From assembly GCF_003696265.1 (NCBI RefSeq), contig NZ_RFFH01000002.1:1-64000 (forward strand): 64,000 nucleotides of DNA. The letters are read 5' to 3'. This stretch comes from Nocardia stercoris (lineage in GTDB: Bacteria; Actinomycetota; Actinomycetes; Mycobacteriales; Mycobacteriaceae). The notes beneath the pieces are model-generated. The model ran no database searches. It was given only the letters and a program-made list of their open reading frames with translations, and was not told the origin of the DNA. Below are positions 1 to 10,115 of this stretch, piece by piece (the stretch's first letter is position 1; every line of letters starts with the position of its first letter). The position numbers were made by a program, and so were the translations under genes.

Positions 1-766
1 CCCAGCCCGCGCCGGGGTCGACGGCCGGCTGTTCGCCCGGGTCGGCAGCGGGCGGCGCGGCCGGGTAGCCGGCGGGCGCGGCGAAGGTCGTGGGCTCGGC
101 GGGCGGCGGGAAGCCGGGCGTGCCCGGCGGCGCGAAAGGGCTACCGGGCGGCGGGAATCCACCGAGGGCGGGACCCTCGGGAGCCGGCTGCGGGAAGCCG
201 GGCGGCGCGAAACCCCCAGGGCCAGGCGGGAATCCGCCCGGTGCGAAACCCGGCGGCGGGAAACCCTCAGGCCCCGGCGCGAATCCGGGAGGCGGGAAGC
301 CTTCGGGCCCCGGCGCGAAGCCAGGCGGCGGGAAACCCTCAGGCCCCGGCGCGAATCCGGGCGGCGGGAAGCCTTCGGGACCGGGCGCCAGACCGGGTGG
401 CGCGAAACCGTCCGGCCCAGGCGGGAATCCGGGCGGCGCGAAACCGTCGGGTCCCGGCGGCGGGAAACCACCGTGGGGGAAACCTTCCGGTGGTGGGAAG
501 CCGCCGGGCGGGAAATTCTCGGGTCCGGGCGCGGGGAAGCCACCCGTCACCGGCTGAAAGGTGGTGGCCTCGATGGTATCCGGGACCGGCGGGAACAGGC
601 CGGCACCGTGCTGATCGTGGGTGCCGGAGTCGTCGGCCGCGTGCTTGGCGTCGCCCGCCGCGGTGCCCGTGAGCTCGGCACCTGCGGCGTCGCCCGCGTC
701 GGAATCGGTTCCGGCACTCGAACCCGGCAGCCACGGAGGCGACGTCGAGTTGTCCTTGGTCGTCAC
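1..766 (-). CDS. Pro/Gly/Phe-rich repeat protein, C-terminus beyond window edge
   Basis: No family recognised. The gene starts at a GTG at 766, a few bases after a purine-rich GGGGGAAAA stretch, and stays open to the left edge (255 codons seen). The protein begins MTTKDNSTSPPWLPGSS, has an acidic Asp/Ala/Gly segment to about residue 60, and then becomes a long Pro/Gly/Phe tract with the unit GFPPPGFAPGPE repeated about four times followed by degenerate copies. In DNA this is a 36-bp tandem repeat at roughly 250-400. No signal peptide or membrane segment lies in the visible part. Such tracts often form the disordered N-terminal arm of an actinobacterial membrane or secretion protein, but the domain that would say so is missing. 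Reading on this strand is supported by the start site and by the regular protein repeat. It lies downstream of leuA on the same strand, 123 bp away. Confidence 0.7.
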   Translation of the reverse strand, partial: MTTKDNSTSPPWLPGSSAGTDSDAGDAAGAELTGTAAGDAKHAADDSGTHDQHGAGLFPPVPDTIEATTFQPVTGGFPAPGPENFPPGGFPPPEGFPHGGFPPPGPDGFAPPGFPPGPDGFAPPGLAPGPEGFPPPGFAPGPEGFPPPGFAPGPEGFPPPGFAPGPEGFPPPGFAPGGFPPGPGGFAPPGFPQPAPEGPALGGFPPPGSPFAPPGTPGFPPPAEPTTFAAPAGYPAAPPAADPGEQPAVDPGAGW

Positions 767-836
767 TTTTCCCCCATCTTGCTGGAGTGGCGAGCGGCAG
801 CTCGACGCGAATCAGTTTTCAAGCTAGCACGACGGA

Positions 837-871
837 CCTGGCCCGGCCCGGGCTGCCGGAACCGGGCCAGG
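837..871 (-). terminator. hairpin downstream of leuA
   Basis: Ten-bp perfect arms CCTGGCCCGG (837-846) and CCGGGCCAGG (862-871) lie about 20 bp past the leuA stop. There is no U-tract, as is common for actinobacterial terminators, so termination is inferred from position and stem strength. Confidence 0.5.
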
Positions 872-889
872 ACCCTCGAACAGTGGTGG

Positions 890-2773
<1,884 letters not shown>

Positions 2774-2789
<16 letters not shown>

Positions 2790-2815
2790 CGGCCGAGGAG
2801 GAGAGCCCGCTGCAT
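2774..2815 (-). CDS. leucine leader peptide of leuA
   Basis: A 13-codon frame encodes MQRALLLGRRDGF with three consecutive CTC leucine codons and a TGA stop, 81 bp upstream of the leuA start. It is followed directly by a terminator hairpin whose first arm overlaps its last codons. Consecutive codons for the pathway's end product in a short leader are the hallmark of transcription attenuation, known for leuA in other actinobacteria. The ribosome-binding site is weak (AGCGGAC), so the call rests on codon content and hairpin position. It is too short to have a protein function. Confidence 0.75.
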
Positions 2816-3010
2816 GATGTCCGCTAGTTTACGACATCCGCTCACGCGCCGTCATGGAGGTTGATTCGGATCACCCACCGGCCGGATCGGCGCGGGCCCC
2901 GGACATGCGACGTGATCGCCGGATGTATAGCGTCGTTCCGGAAACCGGCCGGTCAGGGCACTGTCTGTGACCCGGAACACTCGTACCCGCGCGCCCGAAG
3001 GATCGCCACG

Positions 3011-3772
3011 ATGACCTTGCTCGAACAATTGGCCGTCCTGGGCGCAGGCATCGGGGCCGGCTGCATCAACACAATCGTCGGCTCGGGGACGCTGATCACC
3101 TTCCCGGTGCTGCTGGCCTTCGGCCTGCCGCCGGTGACCGCCAATGTGTCGAACACGGTCGGGCTGGTCCCGGGCGGGATCAGCGGCGTGCTGGGTTACC
3201 GTGCGGAGCTGGCCGGGCAGCGGCCGCGGCTGGTGCGTTACGGCGCGGCGACGCTGGCCGGCGCGGTGGTCGGCGCGGTCCTGCTGCTGGTGCTGCCGGC
3301 CGGCGCGTTCAAGGCGATCGTGCCGGTGCTGATCGCGCTGGCCCTGGTGCTGGTCGTCACCGGCCCGAAGCTGTCGGCGTGGGTGAAGCGCCGGCGCGAG
3401 GCCGGCGGCGGGGTTCCCGCGCACGGCGGCCCGCTGCTGCTCACCGGCATTCTCGGCACCGGCGTGTACGGCGGGTATTTCGGTGCGGCGCAAGGTGTGC
3501 TGTTGATGGGCCTGTTGGGGGTCTTCGTCGACGAGGATCTGCAGCGGCTCAACGGAATCAAGAACTTCCTGGCGCTGTTGGCCAACGCCGTGTCGGCGGC
3601 CATCTTCATCTCGGTCGCCCACATCGACTGGCGGGTGGCGGGATTGATCGCGGTGGGTTCGGTGCTGGGCGGCCAGATCGGCGCTCGCGCCGGGCGCCGC
3701 ATGTCGCCGACGGTGCTGCGCGGCGTCATCGTCGCGGTCGGCGCGCTGGCCATCGTGCGCCTGCTCGCCTGA
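3011..3772 (+). CDS. TauE/SafE-family sulfite or organic anion exporter permease
   Basis: An integral membrane protein of 253 residues in the TauE/SafE (DUF81) family, whose members move sulfite, sulfonates or related organic anions. The N-terminus MTLLEQLAVLGAGIGAGCIN, the early GSGTLITFPVLLAFGLPPVTANVSNTVGLVPG-type segment (about 20-50) and the second half GTGVYGGYFGAAQGVLLMGLL (about 140-160) are the paired glycine-rich repeats typical of the family. Seven to eight hydrophobic segments are visible. I chose the ATG at 3011 because GAAGG lies 9 bp upstream and the longer frame from 2861 adds a non-hydrophobic, Arg/Pro-rich stretch. It is transcribed away from the leuA leader, so the about 195 bp between them hold two divergent promoters. 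The substrate cannot be told. Confidence 0.88.
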   Translation: MTLLEQLAVLGAGIGAGCINTIVGSGTLITFPVLLAFGLPPVTANVSNTVGLVPGGISGVLGYRAELAGQRPRLVRYGAATLAGAVVGAVLLLVLPAGAFKAIVPVLIALALVLVVTGPKLSAWVKRRREAGGGVPAHGGPLLLTGILGTGVYGGYFGAAQGVLLMGLLGVFVDEDLQRLNGIKNFLALLANAVSAAIFISVAHIDWRVAGLIAVGSVLGGQIGARAGRRMSPTVLRGVIVAVGALAIVRLLA

Positions 3773-3852
3773 GCCGATTCTTAGCGAATTCTCGGGATAC
3801 TCAGGGGTTTTCCCGGAGGCGCGGACCCGGCATCCGGGTTACGGTCGATCCC

Positions 3853-5025
3853 ATGTTCGGCATCATTCGGCCCTGCCGGCACCGGCTCGGCGAGGAACTC
3901 GGCGCGGCCTGGCTGGCGCAACTGTGCGGCCTGTGCCTGGCGCTGCGCGACGACCACGGCCAGTCGGCGCGGATCGCGACCAACTACGACGGACTGGTGA
4001 TCTCGGCGCTGGTCGACGCGCAGGCGGCCGGCGGCGCCACCACCCGGGCCGCGGGTCCGTGCCCGTTGCGCGGGATGCGGCGGGCCGATGTGGCCACCGG
4101 TGACAGTGTGCGACTGGCGGCGACGGTGTCGCTGGTGCTGGCCGCGGCGAAGGTCCGCGACCATGTCGCCGACGGTGACGGGATGGCGGGCACCGCCGGA
4201 ATCCGCCCGGCCGCACGGCGAATCGCGCAACGGTGGGCGCGGCAGGGCACCGACGCCGGGGCGGAACTTGGCTTCGACACCGCTGTCCTACTCGAGGCCG
4301 TCGAACGGCAGACCGTGGTCGAGGCCACCGCCGGACCGGATACCCGGCTGCTCGACCTGACCGAACCGACCGAGACCGCGACGGCCGCCGCGTTCGGGCA
4401 CACCGCGATCCTGGCGGGCCGGCCGGGCAATGCGGCCGCGCTCACCGAGATCGGCCGGATGTTCGGCCGGGTGGCGCATCTGCTGGATGCCGCCGAGGAC
4501 TACGTCGACGACGCCGCGCAGGGCAAGTGGAATCCGTTGGCCGTCACCGCGACTCCCGCGCCGGAGGCCTACCGGCTGTGCACCGACGCCGTGCTGGCGA
4601 TCGAATTGTCGCTGGCCGATGTGGAATTCACCGACCGCCGGCTGATCGAGAAACTGCTGGTCCAGGAACTGGGCCGCGCGGTCCGCCGCACGTTCCGGCA
4701 GTCCGGGCGCTCGCACCGGCACCGGGCCACCGTCGAGATCCCACGCGACGCACGGGAACTGCTGGCCCCGCCCACCCGCGGCACCCTGCACGGGCGCCGC
4801 CGGCGCGGCTATCCCCAGCCCCCGCCCGGATACGGTTATCCCCCACCAGGTTACGGCTATCCGCCGCCGCAGTACTACGGCCGCCCGCCGCGCCGCCGCG
4901 GCGGCTTCTGCCTGCCGTTCTGCGAGGGCTTCGCCTGCGCCGAATGCTGCAACTGCGGCGAGAACTGTTGCTGCTGTTCGTGCGAATGCTGCGGCGAGGG
5001 CTGCTGCGAGACGTGCTGTGACTAG
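3853..5025 (+). CDS. DUF5685-family protein with Tyr/Pro-rich arm and 17-Cys tail
   Basis: A 390-residue protein of uncharacterised family DUF5685. The N-terminus shows the family signature MFGIIRPCRH followed by LCGLCLALRDDHGQSAR with a CxxC (C25, C28), then GPCPLRGMRRA (C70). The second half has FGRVAHLLDAAEDYVDD and GKWNPL (about 204-228), the strongest family motif, an Asp-rich helix. Residues 320-345 are a Tyr/Pro repeat (GYGYPPPGYGYPPP), and 353-389 contain 17 cysteines in pairs and runs such as CCCC and CECC, ending in Asp. There is no signal peptide. A larger paralogue with the same layout lies at 27673-29376. The stop overlaps the stop of the convergent hydrolase by 4 bp. Function is unknown. 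The tail suggests metal binding, and the Asp-rich helix resembles motifs of isoprenoid synthases, but both are inference. Confidence 0.88.
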   Translation: MFGIIRPCRHRLGEELGAAWLAQLCGLCLALRDDHGQSARIATNYDGLVISALVDAQAAGGATTRAAGPCPLRGMRRADVATGDSVRLAATVSLVLAAAKVRDHVADGDGMAGTAGIRPAARRIAQRWARQGTDAGAELGFDTAVLLEAVERQTVVEATAGPDTRLLDLTEPTETATAAAFGHTAILAGRPGNAAALTEIGRMFGRVAHLLDAAEDYVDDAAQGKWNPLAVTATPAPEAYRLCTDAVLAIELSLADVEFTDRRLIEKLLVQELGRAVRRTFRQSGRSHRHRATVEIPRDARELLAPPTRGTLHGRRRRGYPQPPPGYGYPPPGYGYPPPQYYGRPPRRRGGFCLPFCEGFACAECCNCGENCCCCSCECCGEGCCETCCD

Positions 5026-5696
5026 TCCCCGCTGAGCAGGTAGTCGACAACCGCCCGCGGGTTCGACAGGGCGACCAGGTGACCGCCGGGAACGACATCG
5101 GGTTCGACACCGATCCGTTCGCGGGCGAGCCGTTGCTGCAGGGCGAGCGGGAAGAAGCGGTCGCCGGCACCGGCCAGCACCCGGGTCCGGGCAGGCCAGC
5201 CGGTGAACAGGCACGGATCGCCGAAGGCGCGGTCGGCCTCGGGACGCTGGAACGGCTCGCCCTCCCGCGCGATCTCCGGCGGTACGTCGTGCAGAAAGTA
5301 GATTTCCGGGTCGAATTCCCGGCTGTAGCCGCCCGCGTCGGCCGCCGCGATGCGGGCATCGATCGAGCCGACGTCGCCCCACCACTGGCCGGCCGTTTCG
5401 CCGGGCACCGGAATCATGGCGTTGACCAGGACCAGTTCCGCCACGTCGAGTTGCTCGCAGACCGAAGCCGCGGTGAAGGCACCCATCGACTGGGCCACGA
5501 TCACGTCACCGTCGGTGGCCTGCGCGAGCACGAGGTCGCGGTATTCGGCGAGACCCGCCGCGGTGTCGTCGCCGGGCAGGTCGATCGGGATCGCGATGTG
5601 TCCCGCCTCGGTGAGGGCCGCGGCCACCCGGCTCCAGTACCAGCCGACGCCACCGGCACCGGGAACCAGGACGAATCTGCGCGTAGTCGTGCTCAT
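5022..5696 (-). CDS. alpha/beta hydrolase
   Basis: A cytosolic 224-residue hydrolase of the alpha/beta fold. The N-terminal strand and oxyanion loop read RRFVLVPGAGGVGWYWSRV, the nucleophile elbow is AQSMGAF with Ser70, and a C-terminal GGHLVALSNPRAVVDYLL supplies the likely catalytic His; an Asp is expected in the preceding loop (AGAGDRFFP). It resembles the small esterase-like hydrolases annotated as alpha/beta fold hydrolase in actinobacteria, whose substrates are not predictable. It converges on the DUF5685 gene with a 4-bp overlap of the coding ends. Start ATG at 5696. Confidence 0.85.
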   Translation of the reverse strand: MSTTTRRFVLVPGAGGVGWYWSRVAAALTEAGHIAIPIDLPGDDTAAGLAEYRDLVLAQATDGDVIVAQSMGAFTAASVCEQLDVAELVLVNAMIPVPGETAGQWWGDVGSIDARIAAADAGGYSREFDPEIYFLHDVPPEIAREGEPFQRPEADRAFGDPCLFTGWPARTRVLAGAGDRFFPLALQQRLARERIGVEPDVVPGGHLVALSNPRAVVDYLLSGD

Positions 5697-5763
5697 ACCG
5701 GCACAGACGACGCGGACGCGTCGAATTCATCGCGCGGACAATCGGAATCCCCGTGGGTCACGG

Positions 5764-6645
5764 TCAGTCCTGCGGGGCGACGTCCACCGACACCTGGATG
5801 GCGCTCTCGGTAGCATCGGTGTAGATGATGCCGCGCAGCGGGGGAACGTCGACGTAGTCGCGGCCCCAGGCGACGGTGATGTAGCGCTCGTCGGCGAACT
5901 GGTCGTTGGTGGGGTCGAACCCGATCCACCGTCCGTTCCGGTCGCCGTCGTCCGGCAGCCACACCGCCGCCCAGGCATGGGTGGCGTCCACACCCACCAT
6001 GCGTTCCTTGCCGGGCGGCGGATCGGTGGCCAGATAGCCCGAGATGTAGCGGGCGGCCAGGCCCTGCGAGCGCAGGCAGGCGGCGGCCACGCGTGCGAAG
6101 TCCTGGCAGACGCCGTTGCGGGCGGCGAAGACATCGGGCACCGAGGTGGACACCGTCGTGGAACCGGAGCGGTAGGTGAAGTCGGTGTAGATCCGGTTGG
6201 TCAGCTCGGCCACCGCCTCCAGCAGCGGCCGGCCCGGCGGAAACGATTGCGCCGCATACTCGCTCACCACCGGCGTGATCTCCGGCGGGATGAGATCCAG
6301 GGTGAACTCGACGGCCAGCGGCCCGGTCGAAGCGGTGGGCCGTGCCTTCTCCCACGGCAGCGAATCCTCCGGCCACTCCGGCGGGTCGACCTCCACATAC
6401 GACTCGGCGACGACCTCGAGCTTGCGATGCGCGGCGGTGACGTGGAAGTACCGGCTGATATTGCCGTACACGTCGGCGCCCACCGAGCCGTCCGAGGGCA
6501 CCGGATCGATGAACACGTCGTGCACCCGTACGCGCTGACCGGGCATTTCCCGGGGTTCCAGGAAAACCCGCCCGTACGAGCTGGAGACGATGTCGGAGTA
6601 GCTGTAGGTCGTGCGGTGCTCGACCCGGTACCGGCGGGAGGTCAC
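5764..6645 (-). CDS. transglutaminase-like cysteine peptidase family protein
   Basis: A 293-residue protein with the bacterial transglutaminase N-terminal beta domain (RYRVEHRTTYSYSDIVSSSY, 5-24) and a transglutaminase-like core. The catalytic triad is visible: Cys180 in ARNGVCQDFARV, His223 in DATHAWAAVWL and Asp244 in IGFDPTND. There is no signal peptide or membrane segment. The GTG start at 6645 overlaps the stop of the upstream ATP-grasp/Alpha-E gene by 4 bp (GTGA), so the two are translationally coupled. It is the third member of a cassette that matches M. tuberculosis Rv2569c/Rv2567/Rv2566 by architecture. Predicted roles are peptidase or amide-exchange chemistry on a peptide made by the ATP-grasp partner, but no product has been established. 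Confidence 0.9.
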   Translation of the reverse strand: MTSRRYRVEHRTTYSYSDIVSSSYGRVFLEPREMPGQRVRVHDVFIDPVPSDGSVGADVYGNISRYFHVTAAHRKLEVVAESYVEVDPPEWPEDSLPWEKARPTASTGPLAVEFTLDLIPPEITPVVSEYAAQSFPPGRPLLEAVAELTNRIYTDFTYRSGSTTVSTSVPDVFAARNGVCQDFARVAAACLRSQGLAARYISGYLATDPPPGKERMVGVDATHAWAAVWLPDDGDRNGRWIGFDPTNDQFADERYITVAWGRDYVDVPPLRGIIYTDATESAIQVSVDVAPQD

Positions 6646-9600
6646 GGCACCACCTGAGTACTACCCCACAGCGGCTGGGTCGCACCGGGACCGGCCAGCC
6701 GCGAGGCCTGGAAGGAGTCGGCCAGTTTGCGCAGGCGCAGGTGGACACCGTCGAGCAGTTCGACCAGGTCGGTCCGGCGCCCGTCGGCGTCGGTGGCCTC
6801 CAGATCGGCCGGGTCGAGGCGCCGCAGCAGCCGCCGGGCGTCGGCCAGCAGACGTTGCGGCCGGGACGATCCCGAGTTTCCGGGCAGGGCGTTGAGGTCG
6901 GTGTGCAGCCGGTCCAGCTGGTAGGCCAACGAGCGCGGGTTGGCCTCGTCGAACAGCAGCAGGCTGGCGACCGCCGCCACCCGCACCGAATCCCGGTGCC
7001 GGCGACGGTAACTCACGCTGGATTCGGTCGCGCGCAGCACGCCCTCGGTCACCTTGCCCTCCACCTCTTCCGGGTAGGTGTGCTCGAACACCGACGACAG
7101 CAGTGCGGTGATCGACAGCCCGCGCTCGATGCGCTTGCCGATATCGGATACGTACCAGCCGATATCGCGCACCATCGACTCCGCGTCCACCCCGGACAGC
7201 GACAGCAATGCCACCAGGATCGCCGAATGCACCACGGACAGTTCGGCTTCCATATCGCGACCGGCCGCGCTGAACGCCTGCCGTGCCCGGTCGACCGCGC
7301 TCAGGATCATCCAGGTGTCCTGCGACAACTGATCTCGGACCGCGCGGGCGTTGGCGGCGTAGTGCTCGATGGCGAAGGCGACGGAGCCGGGGAGCTCGCG
7401 GTCCAGGGTGACGCGAACCAGGTAGTCGTAGCCGGCGGCGGTGGCGCCAACGACCTGCGGCTGAGGCGGCTCAAGCGAATCCGGTTGTGCGGCTGCGGGT
7501 TCAGTGGGCTCAGGCGATGCGGCAGCTGCTCCCTGTAATGCGGCAGCCCCGTCGGCCGCTCCCGGCGCCGCGGCCCCCGCGGCCTCTCCTCGTGATGCGG
7601 CAGCCCCGTCGGCCGCTCCCTGTGGCGCGGCCACTCCGTCGGCCGCTCCCTGTGGCGCGGCAGTCTCCGCCCCTCCCCGTGATGCGGCAGTATCCCCCGC
7701 CCCTCCCCGTGATGCGGCAGTATCCCCCGCCTCACCCCGTGATGCGGCAGCGCCCTCGGCCTCTCCCCGTGATGCGGCCACTCCCTTGGCCTCTCCCGGC
7801 GCTGCGGCCCGACCTTGCGCAGCGGCTTCGTCACTCGCCGCCCCACCTGGTGCCGCAGCCGTCCCCTGCTGCGCGGCTCCGGCCTGCGCGGCCGTCGTGC
7901 CCTGTGGCGGGACGATCCCGTCTTGCGGCTGCGGCGGTGGAACCTCGTTCGGCTCCGCGGCGCCGTCCGCCGAACTTCCGGCCGAGTCCGCCGCACTGTC
8001 GGGGTAGCCCCCCGCGGGCATGATCAGATCCGGGTCGATGCGCGGCGGCTGTTGTTGTGGCACAGGTGATTCCGGTGAAACACCGGAATTCGGGTGTTCG
8101 TACGGCAGCACTGTTCCGGTGACCCGGCTCAGGGCCGCCATCAGCACCGGCACGGCCGCCGCGCCTTCGAGCCACGGCCGGTAACGGTAGTCCTGGGACT
8201 GACTGTGGATGGCGGCGAGCAGACGGGTGGAGTTCTCCGCCCGTTCGGCGTAGCGGCCCATCCAGAACAGGTCGTCGAGGACGCGAGGTGAGCTGAGCGC
8301 CTCCACCACCGGGACGGTCGAGGGGATCCGGATGCGTTCCTCGGGTTGGGTTTCCGCCGGGACCGCCGCCACGGTGGTGGGGGCCATGCGGACCCAGACA
8401 TCCTTGGCCGCGACCGGGATCATCGGCCGGCCGGGCGACGACACCACCGGGGTGCCGGGTTCCCGCAGGTACTGGTGGCCGAGCCCGCCCGGCATGGCGC
8501 GGTAGCCGACCCGGCCCGCGAGCGCGAACAGCCGGACCCCGACCGGCGCCGCGACCAGCCCGGTGCCTTCGCTCAACGCGGGCGCCACCGAGAACTCCGG
8601 CGGCTCCTGACCGACCCACTGCCAGCCGTGACTCTCGATCCGGGCGGCCAGTTCCTCGCGTTCGGCCGCGGCCAGCGCCGGACCGTAATAGGTGGTGCCG
8701 TCCACCGCCGACCGGACGATCAGTTTCGGCAGATCCGCCAGCACCTTGCCGCGGGCGCGGTCGTCACCGCACCAATAGGCCGGTGCGCCTTGGAGTTTCA
8801 GCTCTTCGTCGAGCACGGTCCGGGACAGCTCGGGCAGGAACGCGGCCAGCGCCGGACTCTCCAGCAGGCCGCTGCCGAGCGTGTTGACCACGGTCACCGC
8901 GCCCCGGCGCAGCACCTCCACCAGGCCCACGACCCCGAGCTGGGAGTCGGCGCGCAGATCCAGCGGGTCGGCGAATTCGGCGTCGAGGCGGCGCAGCACC
9001 ACGTCCACCCGGCGCAGCGTGCCCAGCGAACGCATCCACAGGCAGCCGTCCCGCACCACCAGGTCCGCACTCTCGACCAGCGGAAAGCCCAGCACCGACG
9101 CGAGATACGCCTGATCGAACGCGGTCTCCGACATGACGCCCGGGCTGAGCACGACGACCACCGGATCAGCGTCGTCACCGGCCTCCGGCGCGGCCTCGAT
9201 CAACATCAACCGCATGGCCCGGGCGAACGGGGTGAGTGGACGCGGGACCGCACCCTCGAACGCGTCGGGGACCGCCGTCGACACGACGCGGCGGTCGGCC
9301 AGCGCGTAGCCCGCGCCCGAAGGCGCCTGCGCCCAATCGGTCAGCACCCGGAACGTGCCGTCGGCCCATCGGCTCACATCACAGCCCAGCAGGAACAACT
9401 GATGCCGGCCCGGCACCGTAATGCCATGTGCCGCACGCAGATACCCGGTACTGCCGAAGACGATCTGCGGCGGGAGCTGGCCGGAACGCAGCAGCCGGCG
9501 CGGACCGTACACGTCGGTGAGCACCTCGTCGAGCAGCCGCGCGCGCTGGACCAGACCGGCCTCGAGGCCCGTCCAGTCCTCCGCCGACACCAGCAGCGGC

Positions 9601-9905
9601 ACCGGGTCCAGCCGCCACGGGGTCGGGGCCGCGGGCACCGCGACCCCGTTCGGCGTCGCCACCCCGGTCTCGGTGTAGGTGATGCCGTCGTCCTCGATGA
9701 TGCGGCGGACCCGGCTGTCGATCCGGTTCAGGGCGGCCGCGCCCTGAGTCACGAAGTCGTGCGACAGTTCCGACCACATCGGGCGCACCCGGCCGGTGGG
9801 GTCGACGAGTTCGTCGTAGTCACCGGATGATTCGGCGTCCGCGCGATAGCGCCGGAATTCGGCTTCCGCCTGCGCGCGTTTGCCGCGAACCGTGTCGTGC
9901 GTCAT
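6642..9905 (-). CDS. circularly permuted ATP-grasp / Alpha-E (DUF403) fusion protein
   Basis: A 1087-residue cytosolic fusion. The first half (about 40-540) is a circularly permuted ATP-grasp domain (DUF404/DUF407 type), with landmarks GVATPNGVAVPAAPTPWRLD, VVVLSPGVMSETAFDQAYL and SPGRPMIPVAAKDVWVRM. The second half is Alpha-E (DUF403), starting RVLDDLFWMGRYAERAENST near residue 560 and resuming after about 820 with the helical segment around DRARQAFSAAG. Between them, inside the Alpha-E domain rather than at the domain boundary, sits about 215 residues of Ala/Gly/Pro/Gln low complexity encoded by a 30-bp minisatellite. I placed the start at ATG 9905, preceded by AGCGAGG, rather than the longer frame to 9971. 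M. tuberculosis Rv2567 has the same two domains. ATP-grasp enzymes of this type are predicted peptide or amide ligases. Confidence 0.9.
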   Translation of the reverse strand: MTHDTVRGKRAQAEAEFRRYRADAESSGDYDELVDPTGRVRPMWSELSHDFVTQGAAALNRIDSRVRRIIEDDGITYTETGVATPNGVAVPAAPTPWRLDPVPLLVSAEDWTGLEAGLVQRARLLDEVLTDVYGPRRLLRSGQLPPQIVFGSTGYLRAAHGITVPGRHQLFLLGCDVSRWADGTFRVLTDWAQAPSGAGYALADRRVVSTAVPDAFEGAVPRPLTPFARAMRLMLIEAAPEAGDDADPVVVVLSPGVMSETAFDQAYLASVLGFPLVESADLVVRDGCLWMRSLGTLRRVDVVLRRLDAEFADPLDLRADSQLGVVGLVEVLRRGAVTVVNTLGSGLLESPALAAFLPELSRTVLDEELKLQGAPAYWCGDDRARGKVLADLPKLIVRSAVDGTTYYGPALAAAEREELAARIESHGWQWVGQEPPEFSVAPALSEGTGLVAAPVGVRLFALAGRVGYRAMPGGLGHQYLREPGTPVVSSPGRPMIPVAAKDVWVRMAPTTVAAVPAETQPEERIRIPSTVPVVEALSSPRVLDDLFWMGRYAERAENSTRLLAAIHSQSQDYRYRPWLEGAAAVPVLMAALSRVTGTVLPYEHPNSGVSPESPVPQQQPPRIDPDLIMPAGGYPDSAADSAGSSADGAAEPNEVPPPQPQDGIVPPQGTTAAQAGAAQQGTAAAPGGAASDEAAAQGRAAAPGEAKGVAASRGEAEGAAASRGEAGDTAASRGGAGDTAASRGGAETAAPQGAADGVAAPQGAADGAAASRGEAAGAAAPGAADGAAALQGAAAASPEPTEPAAAQPDSLEPPQPQVVGATAAGYDYLVRVTLDRELPGSVAFAIEHYAANARAVRDQLSQDTWMILSAVDRARQAFSAAGRDMEAELSVVHSAILVALLSLSGVDAESMVRDIGWYVSDIGKRIERGLSITALLSSVFEHTYPEEVEGKVTEGVLRATESSVSYRRRHRDSVRVAAVASLLLFDEANPRSLAYQLDRLHTDLNALPGNSGSSRPQRLLADARRLLRRLDPADLEATDADGRRTDLVELLDGVHLRLRKLADSFQASRLAGPGATQPLWGSTQVVP
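7500..7810 (-). repeat. 30-bp minisatellite encoding the low-complexity insert in the Alpha-E domain
   Basis: About ten head-to-tail units of 30 bp, with the phase kept throughout. Near 7660-7750 two adjacent units are almost identical (a CCTCCCCGTGATGCGGCAGT core), while outer units have diverged. In protein the unit is about GDTAASRGGA, drifting to GAADGVAAPQ. All units are multiples of three and free of stops, so copy-number change would keep the reading frame. Confidence 0.85.
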
Positions 9906-10115
9906 TGCGCGCCTCGCTTCCGCCGCTCGTACGTTGGCCGGCCGTCCCCATCCGGCCCGAGCGCGGCGCATCGAAGGCCCCGGCGCGCCGACGTGGGTGA
10001 ATTATATCGCTTCGCGGGACGCTGATCGGTAACGCCGACCGCCCCCACGCAGCGATTTCGCCGGCCGGGCCGGCCGATCACACCGCCGCGCAACGCGATC
10101 GGCGACCGGCCGCGA

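Noticed and set aside
4910..5022. Cys-rich tail as a separate metallothionein or RiPP precursor gene
   Set aside because: It is in frame with the whole DUF5685 domain, with no internal start plus ribosome-binding site, and no modifying enzyme gene is nearby.
7500..7810. 30-bp repeat array as a CRISPR
   Set aside because: The units are contiguous and diverging, without unique spacers, and encode protein in frame.
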